This document shows positions 7,148 to 14,161 of a DNA stretch of 18,279 nucleotides, piece after piece (within the stretch, counting starts at the first letter, position 1; each line of letters opens with the position of its first letter). Below the pieces are notes generated by a model, which was given only the letters and a program-made list of their open reading frames with translations, was not told where the DNA came from and made no database searches. The position numbers were made by a program, and so were the translations under genes. Source of the stretch: Bacteroidota bacterium (lineage in GTDB: Bacteria > Bacteroidota > Bacteroidia > Bacteroidales > Dysgonomonadaceae); assembly GCA_023399295.1 (NCBI GenBank), contig JAEWQF010000056.1, positions 1 to 18,279 of the forward strand, written 5' to 3'.

Positions 7148-8434
7148 ATGACCTACGAAGAGACTCTCGATTACCTGTACAACCAGATGCCCGAATACCA
7201 GCGCATCGGTGAAAGAGCCTACAAGGTTGGACTGGACAACAGCCTCGCCCTCGACCGCATTTTCGGACACCCCCACCGACAGTATCAAACAATCCACGTG
7301 GCCGGCACCAACGGCAAGGGATCCACCTCGCACCTGCTGGCGGCGATCCTTCAGGAGTCGGGTTACAGGGTGGGCCTCTATACCTCACCACACCTAACCG
7401 ACTTTCGCGAACGGATCCGCATCAATGGCGAGATGATTGAGAAATCGTTTGTGGTTGACTTCACCGAACAGTACCGCAATCAGTTCGAACCGGTGATGCC
7501 CTCCTTCTTCGAGCTCACCATGGAGATGGCCTTCCTCTGGTTTGCCAGGCAAAAGGTGGATATCGCAGTGATCGAGACAGGGCTGGGAGGACGGCTCGAC
7601 AGCACCAACATCATCACGCCGATACTGAGCGTGATCACCAACATAGGCTTCGACCATATGAAATTCCTGGGTGCTACGCTCCCCCTGATCGCTGCTGAAA
7701 AGGCGGGCATCATCAAACAAGAGGTACCGGTGGTAATCGGTGAGAAAGGAAATCAGGAAGTGGAAAGGGTGTTTCGAAGCAGGGCGGCATCTGTCGATGC
7801 ACCCATTCACTTTGCAGAGGAGGAAATATGTGATCTTTCCGCTGTGAGAGACGGTTCCCGCTGGATTTTCAATACCCGCGAATACCATTCACTGGTTTGC
7901 GAACTGAGTGGATACGCACAGGTTAAGAACTGTCGCACCGTGCTCACATCGGTGGCACGACTTCAGGAAATGAGGTTGGCCATCCCGCGTGATGCGGTGT
8001 ACCGCGGATTCGCACAGGTTATTACTCTAACCGGTTTGAAAGGACGCTGGCAACAGCTACAAGCGCGACCGAAGATCATCTGTGACATCGCCCACAACGC
8101 CCATGGTCTGCGTAACGTGGTGGAGCAGCTGCAATCGGAACCACACAAGCTACTGCACATGGTGTTCGGCATGGCAAACGACAAGGATACCGGTTCCGTC
8201 CTTTCACTCTTGCCCAAAGCGAGTCGGTATTATTTCACCCGTGCATCGGTGGAGCGTGCACTCGATGAAGGGATGCTGCAGGAGGAGGCCCGAGCATACG
8301 GATTAACGGGTGAGCGCTTTGGGAGCGTGGCGCAAGCGGTGGCAGCTGCCATGCAAAACGCCGATGAAGATGATCTCATCTTCATCGGTGGGAGCTCCTT
8401 CGTAGTGGCAGATGCGTTGCCACTGTTCAAATGA
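7148..8434 (+). CDS. folC: Bifunctional folylpolyglutamate synthase / dihydrofolate synthase
   Basis: FolC adds glutamate to dihydropteroate and then extends the polyglutamate tail of reduced folates, using ATP, in the cytoplasm. The 428-residue protein has the P-loop GTNGKGS at 53-59, LYTSPHLTDFRERI around 77-90, TGLGGRLDSTNI around 144-155 and AAEKAGI around 182-188 with the lysine expected to be carbamylated. The C-terminal Mur-ligase-type domain carries DIAHNAHG. Whether it does both reactions cannot be read from sequence; a single FolC commonly does both. It fits the folate theme of thyA-folA located about 1.5 kb downstream. Its stop codon abuts that of the convergent lipoprotein gene with no spacer. 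Confidence 0.95.
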   Translation: MTYEETLDYLYNQMPEYQRIGERAYKVGLDNSLALDRIFGHPHRQYQTIHVAGTNGKGSTSHLLAAILQESGYRVGLYTSPHLTDFRERIRINGEMIEKSFVVDFTEQYRNQFEPVMPSFFELTMEMAFLWFARQKVDIAVIETGLGGRLDSTNIITPILSVITNIGFDHMKFLGATLPLIAAEKAGIIKQEVPVVIGEKGNQEVERVFRSRAASVDAPIHFAEEEICDLSAVRDGSRWIFNTREYHSLVCELSGYAQVKNCRTVLTSVARLQEMRLAIPRDAVYRGFAQVITLTGLKGRWQQLQARPKIICDIAHNAHGLRNVVEQLQSEPHKLLHMVFGMANDKDTGSVLSLLPKASRYYFTRASVERALDEGMLQEEARAYGLTGERFGSVAQAVAAAMQNADEDDLIFIGGSSFVVADALPLFK

Positions 8435-8911
8435 TCAGTAAATCAGCACAATATCGAAGTCCGCAGCGGGAGGATTGCCACTGTAAAAGCCTGCATCGGA
8501 AGCTTCCAGATAGAAGGTGACGGTGGATGGATTCCCGAGTGTAAAATCACAACTGTATGTTTCGGTGAATGGGATGCCATCCTCACCGACAATTGTTTTC
8601 ACATAAGGAAGTGCTGTTTTTGAGTTGGCATTGAAATAATAGTAAGCCAAGGAAGCACCATCCATGAAAATGTAATCCTTCAATTCCGGCAGGTCAACTG
8701 TGGCAGAATAGTAGGTCTCATAATCGTCTTGATACAACTCCCAGTCATCCGGTGAAATCTCTACGGGCACAATTTGCCATTGCCCGTTCAATGATTCATC
8801 AATCATCTGTTGTATTTCTCGGTCCGAGAGGAAATCATCTTCGGTACATCCGTAGCCCGCAATAAGGAGCACAAAGGCTGCTAGGGCGAAAGAAATCAGT
8901 TGCTTTTTCAT
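8435..8911 (-). CDS. Small lipoprotein of unknown function
   Basis: This 158-residue protein was not recognised. The N-terminus is a lipoprotein-like signal: MKK, a hydrophobic stretch (residues 5-18), then AGYGC with Cys22 as probable lipidation site. The lipobox is atypical because Tyr occupies -2. The Asp/Glu residues right after the Cys (TEDDF) resemble the acidic export signal of Bacteroidota surface lipoproteins, suggesting the outer face of the outer membrane. The mature part is acidic and rich in Tyr and Asp, probably beta-rich at the C-terminus (FTLGNPSTVTFYLEASDAGFY). The gene is visibly more AT-rich than its neighbours. It converges with folC, stop against stop, and no clear promoter was found upstream. 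Confidence 0.8.
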   Translation of the reverse strand: MKKQLISFALAAFVLLIAGYGCTEDDFLSDREIQQMIDESLNGQWQIVPVEISPDDWELYQDDYETYYSATVDLPELKDYIFMDGASLAYYYFNANSKTALPYVKTIVGEDGIPFTETYSCDFTLGNPSTVTFYLEASDAGFYSGNPPAADFDIVLIY

Positions 8912-9023
8912 TTATGGAATCATTTAAAATGCTTTTATCTTTGCTTTCCGGTTTGACAGATAAAAGAAGACATCGTTTAATTGAAAACAAAAAAATGAAA
9001 AGAAATGTTTGTTTGAATAAAAC

Positions 9024-9049
9024 AAAAAAAGTCCGCCTATAGCGGACTT
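9024..9049 (-). terminator. Terminator of the DUF937 gene
   Basis: On the minus strand AAGTCCGC (9049-9042) pairs with GCGGACTT (9036-9029) around a 5-base loop, followed by further Ts (9028-9024). It begins 24 bases after the stop of the DUF937 gene. On the plus strand the hairpin is followed by CTCATCTC, not a T-run, so it should work on the minus strand only. Confidence 0.8.
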
Positions 9050-9072
9050 CTCATCTCTGCTGGAGGGTGATA

Positions 9073-9672
9073 CTATCTTCTCCCTCCTAAAAAACCACCC
9101 AGCAGGTCATCCAGCGGGTTGCCGTCGCCATCCTTATCCAGAATGCCACCCAGCATATCCATCAAGCCACCGCCGCCCGTACTGCGCTGTTGTGTGGCTC
9201 CGCCCAGCAATCCACCCAGCAGGTCACCCAGACCGCCGGCACCGGTGTTGGTCTGTCGTTTTTCTTTTCCCAGGTAGGCCATCACGATGGGGGCCACAAT
9301 TGCCAGCAGGGGCCCGATCTTGCTCAGGTTGATGCCCGATTTCTTTGCGATACCCTGCTCCACGGCGGTACGGTTGTTGCCGAATACATGCCCCAATATG
9401 CCGTCACCGTCCGATTGCAGTGCTGATGCATTGCCTTGTAGCATTCCCGAAAGGTTCTCCAGCAGAGAACCGTCATGCTTCTTTTCCAGGGCATTGTTCA
9501 GGCTTACAGCACCATCCTGCGACCGGGCATTGCGTGTCATCCCGGCCAGAATGGCCGGAATGGCCATGTTGACGGCTGTTGAGGCTTGGTTCTCATTTAC
9601 GCCGAGCTGACCGGCTACATTGCGCACGATCGACTGACCGATGGCACTGTTCAGCAATTCTGATAAATCCAT
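9073..9672 (-). CDS. DUF937 domain protein
   Basis: This 199-residue protein resembles DUF937 proteins, whose function is not established. The N-terminal half is helical (MDLSELLNSAIGQSIVRN, then AIPAILAGMTRNA). A conserved DGDGILGHVFG segment lies around 88-98, followed by a hydrophobic stretch (GPLLAIVAPIVMAYLG). The tail is Gly/Leu-rich with repeated GGLLGG units and a calcium-loop-like DKDGDG followed by a DD pair near the end. The frame extends 33 codons upstream, but that part is not family-like and overlaps a promoter element, so ATG 9672 is used. No signal peptide is seen. The gene stands alone between a -7-like element and a terminator. Confidence 0.85.
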   Translation of the reverse strand: MDLSELLNSAIGQSIVRNVAGQLGVNENQASTAVNMAIPAILAGMTRNARSQDGAVSLNNALEKKHDGSLLENLSGMLQGNASALQSDGDGILGHVFGNNRTAVEQGIAKKSGINLSKIGPLLAIVAPIVMAYLGKEKRQTNTGAGGLGDLLGGLLGGATQQRSTGGGGLMDMLGGILDKDGDGNPLDDLLGGFLGGRR

Positions 9673-9698
9673 AAAGATAATTGTAGGTGATATTTGTT

Positions 9699-9706
9699 CA
9701 AATTTA
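9699..9706 (-). promoter_or_regulatory. -7-like element of the DUF937 gene
   Basis: On the minus strand TAAATTTG matches TAnnTTTG and ends 26 bases before the ATG at 9672. No good -33 TTG was found at 19-20 bases, so support is partial. Confidence 0.4.
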
Positions 9707-9832
9707 TGCATTTTAATAGAAGATTGTGCGGTTGTCTCCCAAAAGATGAGGGGTGAGGAATTACACCCCAACCCGATTTCACGGAACAGTTGTCCGAATT
9801 GCAGCTTCTTTTAAATTGGAGACACCGGAAGA

Positions 9833-9862
9833 TTGATACCAGCAAAAAAAAAGCTATTTTTG
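9833..9862 (+). promoter_or_regulatory. Promoter of thyA-folA
   Basis: TTG at 9833-9835 is followed after 19 bases by TATTTTTG at 9855-9862, a full TAnnTTTG match, with an A-run between. The thyA ATG at 9896 lies 33 bases further. This is one of the clearest promoters in the window. Confidence 0.65.
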
Positions 9863-9895
9863 TCTGATTAGAAGAACGACCAGACAAAGCAAAAC

Positions 9896-10690
9896 ATGAA
9901 ACAGTATCACGATTTATTGCAACGGGTGCTCGATGAGGGAGTGGAAAAAGAGGATCGCACCGGCACCGGCACCATCAGCATATTCGGTCACCAGAGCCGC
10001 TTCCCGATGAGCGACGGCTTTCCGGTGCTGACCACCAAGAAGCTGCACCTCAAGTCGATCATCCACGAACTGCTCTGGTTCCTGAATGGCGACACCAACA
10101 TCAAATACCTGAACGACAATGGTGTAAACATCTGGAATGAGTGGGCGGGCGAGGATGGGGACCTGGGTCATATCTACGGCTACCAGTGGCGCTCCTGGCC
10201 CGATTACAACGGCGGCCACATCGACCAGATCAGCGAGGTGGTGGAGACGCTGAAAAAGAACCCCGACTCGCGGCGCATCATCGTCAGCTCCTGGAATGTG
10301 GCCGATATCCCCAACATGAACCTCCCACCCTGTCACGCTTTCTTTCAGTTCTACGTGGCAGAGGGTAAACTGAGCCTCCAGCTCTACCAGCGCAGTGCCG
10401 ACATCTTCCTGGGTGTGCCCTTCAACATCGCCTCCTACGCACTGCTGCTGAAGATGATGGCACAGGTCACCGGGCTGCAGGAGGGCGATTTCATTCACAC
10501 CTTCGGTGATGCCCACATCTACAGCAACCACCTGGAGCAGGTGAAGCTGCAGCTGAGCCGCGAGCCGCGCCCGCTGCCGCAGATGATGATCAACCCCGAC
10601 GTGAAGGATATCTTCGGCTTCCGCTACGAGGATTTTGAGCTGAGAGGCTATGATCCCTATCCACACATCAAAGGAGAGGTAGCGGTATGA
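9896..10690 (+). CDS. thyA: Thymidylate synthase ThyA
   Basis: ThyA methylates dUMP to dTMP using 5,10-methylene-THF, releasing dihydrofolate. The 264-residue length equals that of the E. coli enzyme and the catalytic Cys is at the same position, C146 in LPPCHAFFQFYV. Other typical segments are RTGTGTISIFG at 21-31, the ELLWFLNGDTNIKYLND region near 59-74, SSWN near 131 and QRSADIFLGVPFNIASYALL further on. It has its own promoter and overlaps folA by four bases (ATGA), so the two are translationally coupled, which pairs dihydrofolate production with its reduction. Confidence 0.98.
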   Translation: MKQYHDLLQRVLDEGVEKEDRTGTGTISIFGHQSRFPMSDGFPVLTTKKLHLKSIIHELLWFLNGDTNIKYLNDNGVNIWNEWAGEDGDLGHIYGYQWRSWPDYNGGHIDQISEVVETLKKNPDSRRIIVSSWNVADIPNMNLPPCHAFFQFYVAEGKLSLQLYQRSADIFLGVPFNIASYALLLKMMAQVTGLQEGDFIHTFGDAHIYSNHLEQVKLQLSREPRPLPQMMINPDVKDIFGFRYEDFELRGYDPYPHIKGEVAV

Positions 10691-11202
10691 GTCTGAAGAA
10701 TCCATTGCCTCCCATCGCCATGATCGTTGCCATGGACGAACAGAATGCCATTGGACTGAATGGTGACTTGCTCTGCCATCTGCCCAACGACCTGAGACAT
10801 TTCAAACGGATCACCTCCGGACACACAGTCATCATGGGACGCCGTACCTACGAGTCACTGCCCAAGGGGGCACTCCCCAACCGCACCAACATAGTGATCA
10901 CATCCGATCATCCAGAGAATTATCCCGGTTGCATCGTGGTCCGCTCGTTGGAAGAGGCACTCGATCATTGCCAGGAGGATGAAACGGTATTTGTGATCGG
11001 CGGCGGCATGCTCTACCGTACCACCCTTCCCCTGGCAGATGAACTCTACATCACCCGCATCCACCATACCTTTCCCGATGCAGACACCTTTTTCCCGGAG
11101 ATCAACGCTTCTGCGTGGGAAACAACCGCACAGGAGTATCATGCGGCAGATGAGAAACATCCTTTTTCATATACCTTCTTCACCTATGCGAAGCGAGGAT
11201 GA
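10687..11202 (+). CDS. folA: Dihydrofolate reductase
   Basis: DHFR reduces dihydrofolate to tetrahydrofolate with NADPH, restoring the cofactor oxidised by ThyA. The 171-residue protein has the N-terminal strand and IGLNGDLL at 22-29, the acidic active-site residue D35 in LPNDLRHFK, the NADPH segment HTVIMGRRTYESLP at 46-59 and VIGGGMLY at 103-110. The tryptophan usually found just before the active-site loop (position 30 here, GDLLxHLP) is Cys. The start codon overlaps the thyA stop (ATGA). No convincing terminator follows; the 180-base gap downstream holds a G-rich palindromic repeat. Confidence 0.96.
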   Translation: MSLKNPLPPIAMIVAMDEQNAIGLNGDLLCHLPNDLRHFKRITSGHTVIMGRRTYESLPKGALPNRTNIVITSDHPENYPGCIVVRSLEEALDHCQEDETVFVIGGGMLYRTTLPLADELYITRIHHTFPDADTFFPEINASAWETTAQEYHAADEKHPFSYTFFTYAKRG

Positions 11203-11278
11203 TCATCAGAGCCACACATCGTGCATCCGGGCGGGAAACAACCCTTTTTGACCACCTCTTGGGGATCACCCGGGCCTA

Positions 11279-11339
11279 TACAGGGGGTGTGCCTCTCCCA
11301 AAAATTTGGGAGGGGCTTGGGAGGGGCTTAAGCCCTGTA
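11279..11339 (+). repeat. G-rich palindromic element with tandem 11-mer and outer inverted repeat
   Basis: The gap 11203-11382 carries layered structure. An outer inverted repeat pairs TACAGGG (11279-11285) with CCCTGTA (11333-11339). Inside, 11291-11302 can pair with 11305-11316 as a 12-base-pair hairpin with one G-T pair. The right arm TTGGGAGGGGC is repeated in tandem (11306-11316 and 11317-11327). GGGCTTAAGCCC (11324-11335) is a perfect palindrome. Four G-tracts (11308-11326) fit a quadruplex pattern. It has the look of an interspersed intergenic repeat of the kind seen in Bacteroidota genomes, but one copy cannot show that. The rest of the gap shows no gene and no firm promoter. Confidence 0.7.
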
Positions 11340-11382
11340 CCAGCGAAAGAGCCTTCCGTCTCTACCCTTCAACCATGATAAA

Positions 11383-12849
11383 ATGAAAAAAATTGACGCA
11401 TTCATCCTCTTCACGGAACCGGCACAGGCAACACAAACTGTGGAAGAGCTCAGACAATCGGAATCAGTCGACAGTATCTTCCTGTTGACACCCGAAAAGA
11501 TCACGGAGCGCATCGAGGGATGCATTACAATTCCCATCGACAGCCTGCAGAGTAGTGCCACCGTGAAAAAAATCGCGCAGCAGGCCACTGCACCCTACAC
11601 GCTGATCTACCTGAAGCCGACACGGTTGCAGCCAGGCTACTTCGCACTGGAGCGCATGACCCGCATCGCGGAGGATGGTAGCGCCGGGATGGTCTACTCC
11701 GATTACCGTGCCATCCGCAACGGGGTGAGGAGCAACAACCCGGTGATCGACTATCAGGAGGGGAGCCTGCGCGACGATTTCAACTTCGGTTCGCTGTTGC
11801 TTTACCGCACTGCGGCACTGAAAGAGGCTGCCGGCAGGATGGCCGCGGGCGATTACCTGTATGCAGGTCTCTACGACCTCCGGTTGAAGGTGTCACAGCA
11901 GCACCCGCTGGTACACATCAACGAGTACCTCTACAGCGAGATTGAAGAGGACAACAGGGCATCGGGCCAGAAGATTTTCGATTATGTGGACCCCAAAAAC
12001 CGGGAGCGGCAGATAGAGATGGAGAAGACCTGCACGGAGCATCTGAAAGATGTGGGCGCCTGGCTGGCACCCACCTTCGAACCCATTGCATTCGACAGGG
12101 GGGAGTTTCCCTGTGAGGCATCGGTGATCATCCCGGTGCGCAACCGCAACAAGACCATCCGTGATGCCATCTCATCTGTCTTGAGCCAGCAGACAACCTT
12201 CCCCTTCAACCTGATCGTGGTGGACAACCACTCCGACGACGGCACCACCGAAGCGATCCGCGAGTTTCAGGGAGATGAACGGCTGATCCACCTGATCCCC
12301 CCAAGGGAGGATCTGGGCATCGGCGGCTGCTGGAACATGGGAGTGCACCACCCGGAGTGCGGCAAGTTCGCCGTACAGCTCGACAGCGACGATGTATACA
12401 GCGGCAGCGACACCCTGCAGAAGATTGTCGATGCCTTCTACGCGCAGCACTGCGCCATGGTGGTGGGCAGTTACCAGATGACCGACTTCGCGATGGAGAT
12501 GATCCCCCCGGGCATCATCGACCACCGGGAGTGGACGCCCGACAACGGACGCAACAATGCGCTCCGAATCAACGGACTGGGGGCACCCCGCGCCTTCTAT
12601 ACCCCTCTGCTGCGGGAGATCAAGCTACCCAACACCAGCTACGGTGAAGATTACGCCCTCGGGCTCAACATCTCCCGTCGTTACCAGATCGGGCGGATCT
12701 ATGAGGTGCTCTACCTCTGCCGCCGTTGGGAGGAGAACAGCGATGCCTCGCTCGATATCGAGAAGATGAATGCACACAACCTTTACAAAGACCGGATCAG
12801 AACATGGGAATTACAGGCAAGAAAGAGATTGAAGGTTGTGAACCGTTGA
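11383..12849 (+). CDS. Family 2 glycosyltransferase with possible tandem GT-A fold
   Basis: The 488-residue protein carries a clear GT2 domain from about 245: EASVIIPVRNRNKTIRDAI, the nucleotide-binding LIVVDNHSDDGTT at 278-289, the metal-binding LDSDD at 333-337 and a GED motif at 421-423 that may supply the catalytic base. The first 230 residues look like a second, degenerate GT2-like domain: SDYRA at 106-110 sits where a DxD would be, and FGSLLLYRTAALKEAAGRM follows. No signal peptide or membrane segment was seen, so it is probably cytoplasmic. Donor and acceptor are unknown. It heads a peptidoglycan-salvage gene set and overlaps the next gene by 46 bases, which suggests a linked role. Confidence 0.88.
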   Translation: MKKIDAFILFTEPAQATQTVEELRQSESVDSIFLLTPEKITERIEGCITIPIDSLQSSATVKKIAQQATAPYTLIYLKPTRLQPGYFALERMTRIAEDGSAGMVYSDYRAIRNGVRSNNPVIDYQEGSLRDDFNFGSLLLYRTAALKEAAGRMAAGDYLYAGLYDLRLKVSQQHPLVHINEYLYSEIEEDNRASGQKIFDYVDPKNRERQIEMEKTCTEHLKDVGAWLAPTFEPIAFDRGEFPCEASVIIPVRNRNKTIRDAISSVLSQQTTFPFNLIVVDNHSDDGTTEAIREFQGDERLIHLIPPREDLGIGGCWNMGVHHPECGKFAVQLDSDDVYSGSDTLQKIVDAFYAQHCAMVVGSYQMTDFAMEMIPPGIIDHREWTPDNGRNNALRINGLGAPRAFYTPLLREIKLPNTSYGEDYALGLNISRRYQIGRIYEVLYLCRRWEENSDASLDIEKMNAHNLYKDRIRTWELQARKRLKVVNR

Positions 12850-14147
12850 TTGCCGTCGGCATTCTCCAGGAACAGACCGTCATCCGCTTTTCACTCCTTT
12901 CCGGTTACAGACTGAACGGGAAACCGTTTCCTGCGGGAGATTACCGGGTGGAAGCCGGTGCGGAAGGGGTCATCTTTCAAGGCGAACAATACCCTGAACT
13001 CACCTTCGAACCGGTGGAGATGCAACGTGACAGCTTCGAGCTGAAGGAGGTGATCATCGGCCTCCACTTTCACTGGGAACGAAGGGAAGACCAGCGTTTT
13101 CAGGGAGCATTGAAGTTTATCGCGGAAGAGAAGGGGATCACCGCCATCAATATCGTCGCCCTGGAAGATTACCTCAGGAGCGTGATCTCCTCCGAGATGA
13201 GTGCCACCAGCTCCGAAGAACTGCTCAAGGCACATGCCGTCATCTCCCGCAGCTGGCTGCTGGCACAAATAGAGAAGAACAAAGTGATGGATGCGGGATA
13301 TCGAACCTCTTTTGTCACACCTACGGAGATCATCCGCTGGTACGACCGTGAAGAGCACGCCCGCTTCGATGTGTGTGCCGACGACCATTGCCAGCGCTAC
13401 CAGGGCATCACCCGCCAGACCACCGTCATGGTGGAGAAGTCAATCGATGCGACGCGCGGTAAGGTGATCACTTACCGTCATGCCATCTGCGATGCCCGCT
13501 TCTCCAAGTGCTGCGGCGGTGCGATGGAACGCTTCGAGAACGTCTGGGAACCAATTGACCATCCCTACCTTCAGGGCAAGGCCGATTGGACCGAAGGCAC
13601 TGCCTTCCCCGACCTCGCGCAGGAAGAGCAGGCCGACGAGTGGATCCGCTCCTCTCCCCCCGCCTACTGCAACACGCAGGATGCCGCCATTCTCAGGCAG
13701 GTGTTGAACGACTACGACCGGGAAACAGCCGACTACTACCGCTGGAAGGTGGTCTACACACAGAAGGAGCTGTCAACCCTCATCCGGGAGCGCTCCGGCA
13801 TCAACTTCGGAGAGATCATTGCCCTGGAACCACTGGAGCGCGGCAGCTCTGGTCGGATCATCCGACTGAAGATCATCGGCACGGAACGGGTGATGATCCT
13901 CGGCAAGGAGCTGGAGATACGACGTACCCTCTCTCCTTCACACCTCTACAGCTCCGCCTTCGTGGCCGACGCGGAGGAGGAGGACAGTGAAGGGATACCT
14001 CAGCGGTTCACCCTCACCGGTGCCGGCTGGGGGCACGGCGTGGGCCTCTGCCAAATAGGCGCCGCCATGATGGCAGCAGAGGGGCAGAACCATGTAGCAA
14101 TCCTCCGCCACTATTTTCCACACACCACCATCGAAAAGAGATACTAA
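12804..14147 (+). CDS. SpoIID/LytB-domain protein without visible signal peptide
   Basis: SpoIID-type proteins are lytic transglycosylases that cut glycan strands stripped of stem peptides; LytB relatives enhance amidases. The 447-residue protein shows the domain pattern: ALEDYLRSVISSEM at 119-132, with E131 aligned to the catalytic Glu of SpoIID, then LLKAHAVISRSWL, DATRGKVITYRHAICDARFS at 215-234, CCGG at 236-239 and the C-terminal GWGHGVGLCQIGA at 408-420. The start is ATG 12804, inside the end of the glycosyltransferase gene; a TTG at 12726 gives an unrelated-looking extension. Neither start gives a signal peptide, so the protein appears cytoplasmic, unlike SpoIID. ampG follows after 14 bases. 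Confidence 0.88.
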   Translation: MGITGKKEIEGCEPLIAVGILQEQTVIRFSLLSGYRLNGKPFPAGDYRVEAGAEGVIFQGEQYPELTFEPVEMQRDSFELKEVIIGLHFHWERREDQRFQGALKFIAEEKGITAINIVALEDYLRSVISSEMSATSSEELLKAHAVISRSWLLAQIEKNKVMDAGYRTSFVTPTEIIRWYDREEHARFDVCADDHCQRYQGITRQTTVMVEKSIDATRGKVITYRHAICDARFSKCCGGAMERFENVWEPIDHPYLQGKADWTEGTAFPDLAQEEQADEWIRSSPPAYCNTQDAAILRQVLNDYDRETADYYRWKVVYTQKELSTLIRERSGINFGEIIALEPLERGSSGRIIRLKIIGTERVMILGKELEIRRTLSPSHLYSSAFVADAEEEDSEGIPQRFTLTGAGWGHGVGLCQIGAAMMAAEGQNHVAILRHYFPHTTIEKRY

Positions 14148-14161
14148 ACAACCCCTACCGG

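Noticed and set aside
8435..9672. Possible genomic island between folC and thyA
   Set aside because: Only two small genes, no integrase, no attachment-site repeat, and the DUF937 gene looks like an ordinary Bacteroidota gene; only the lipoprotein gene stays as a possible gain.
9673..9771. N-terminal extension of the DUF937 protein by 33 codons
   Set aside because: Not family-like and overlaps the TAAATTTG element at 9706-9699; the MDLSELL start at 9672 fits the family.
9914..10705. A 263-codon open frame on the minus strand opposite thyA
   Set aside because: It mirrors the conserved thyA gene almost exactly and has no recognisable domain; antisense frames of this length arise from codon bias.
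11233..11249. GGG-AAACAA-CCC followed by TTTTT as a folA terminator
   Set aside because: The stem is only three base pairs, too weak to call a terminator.
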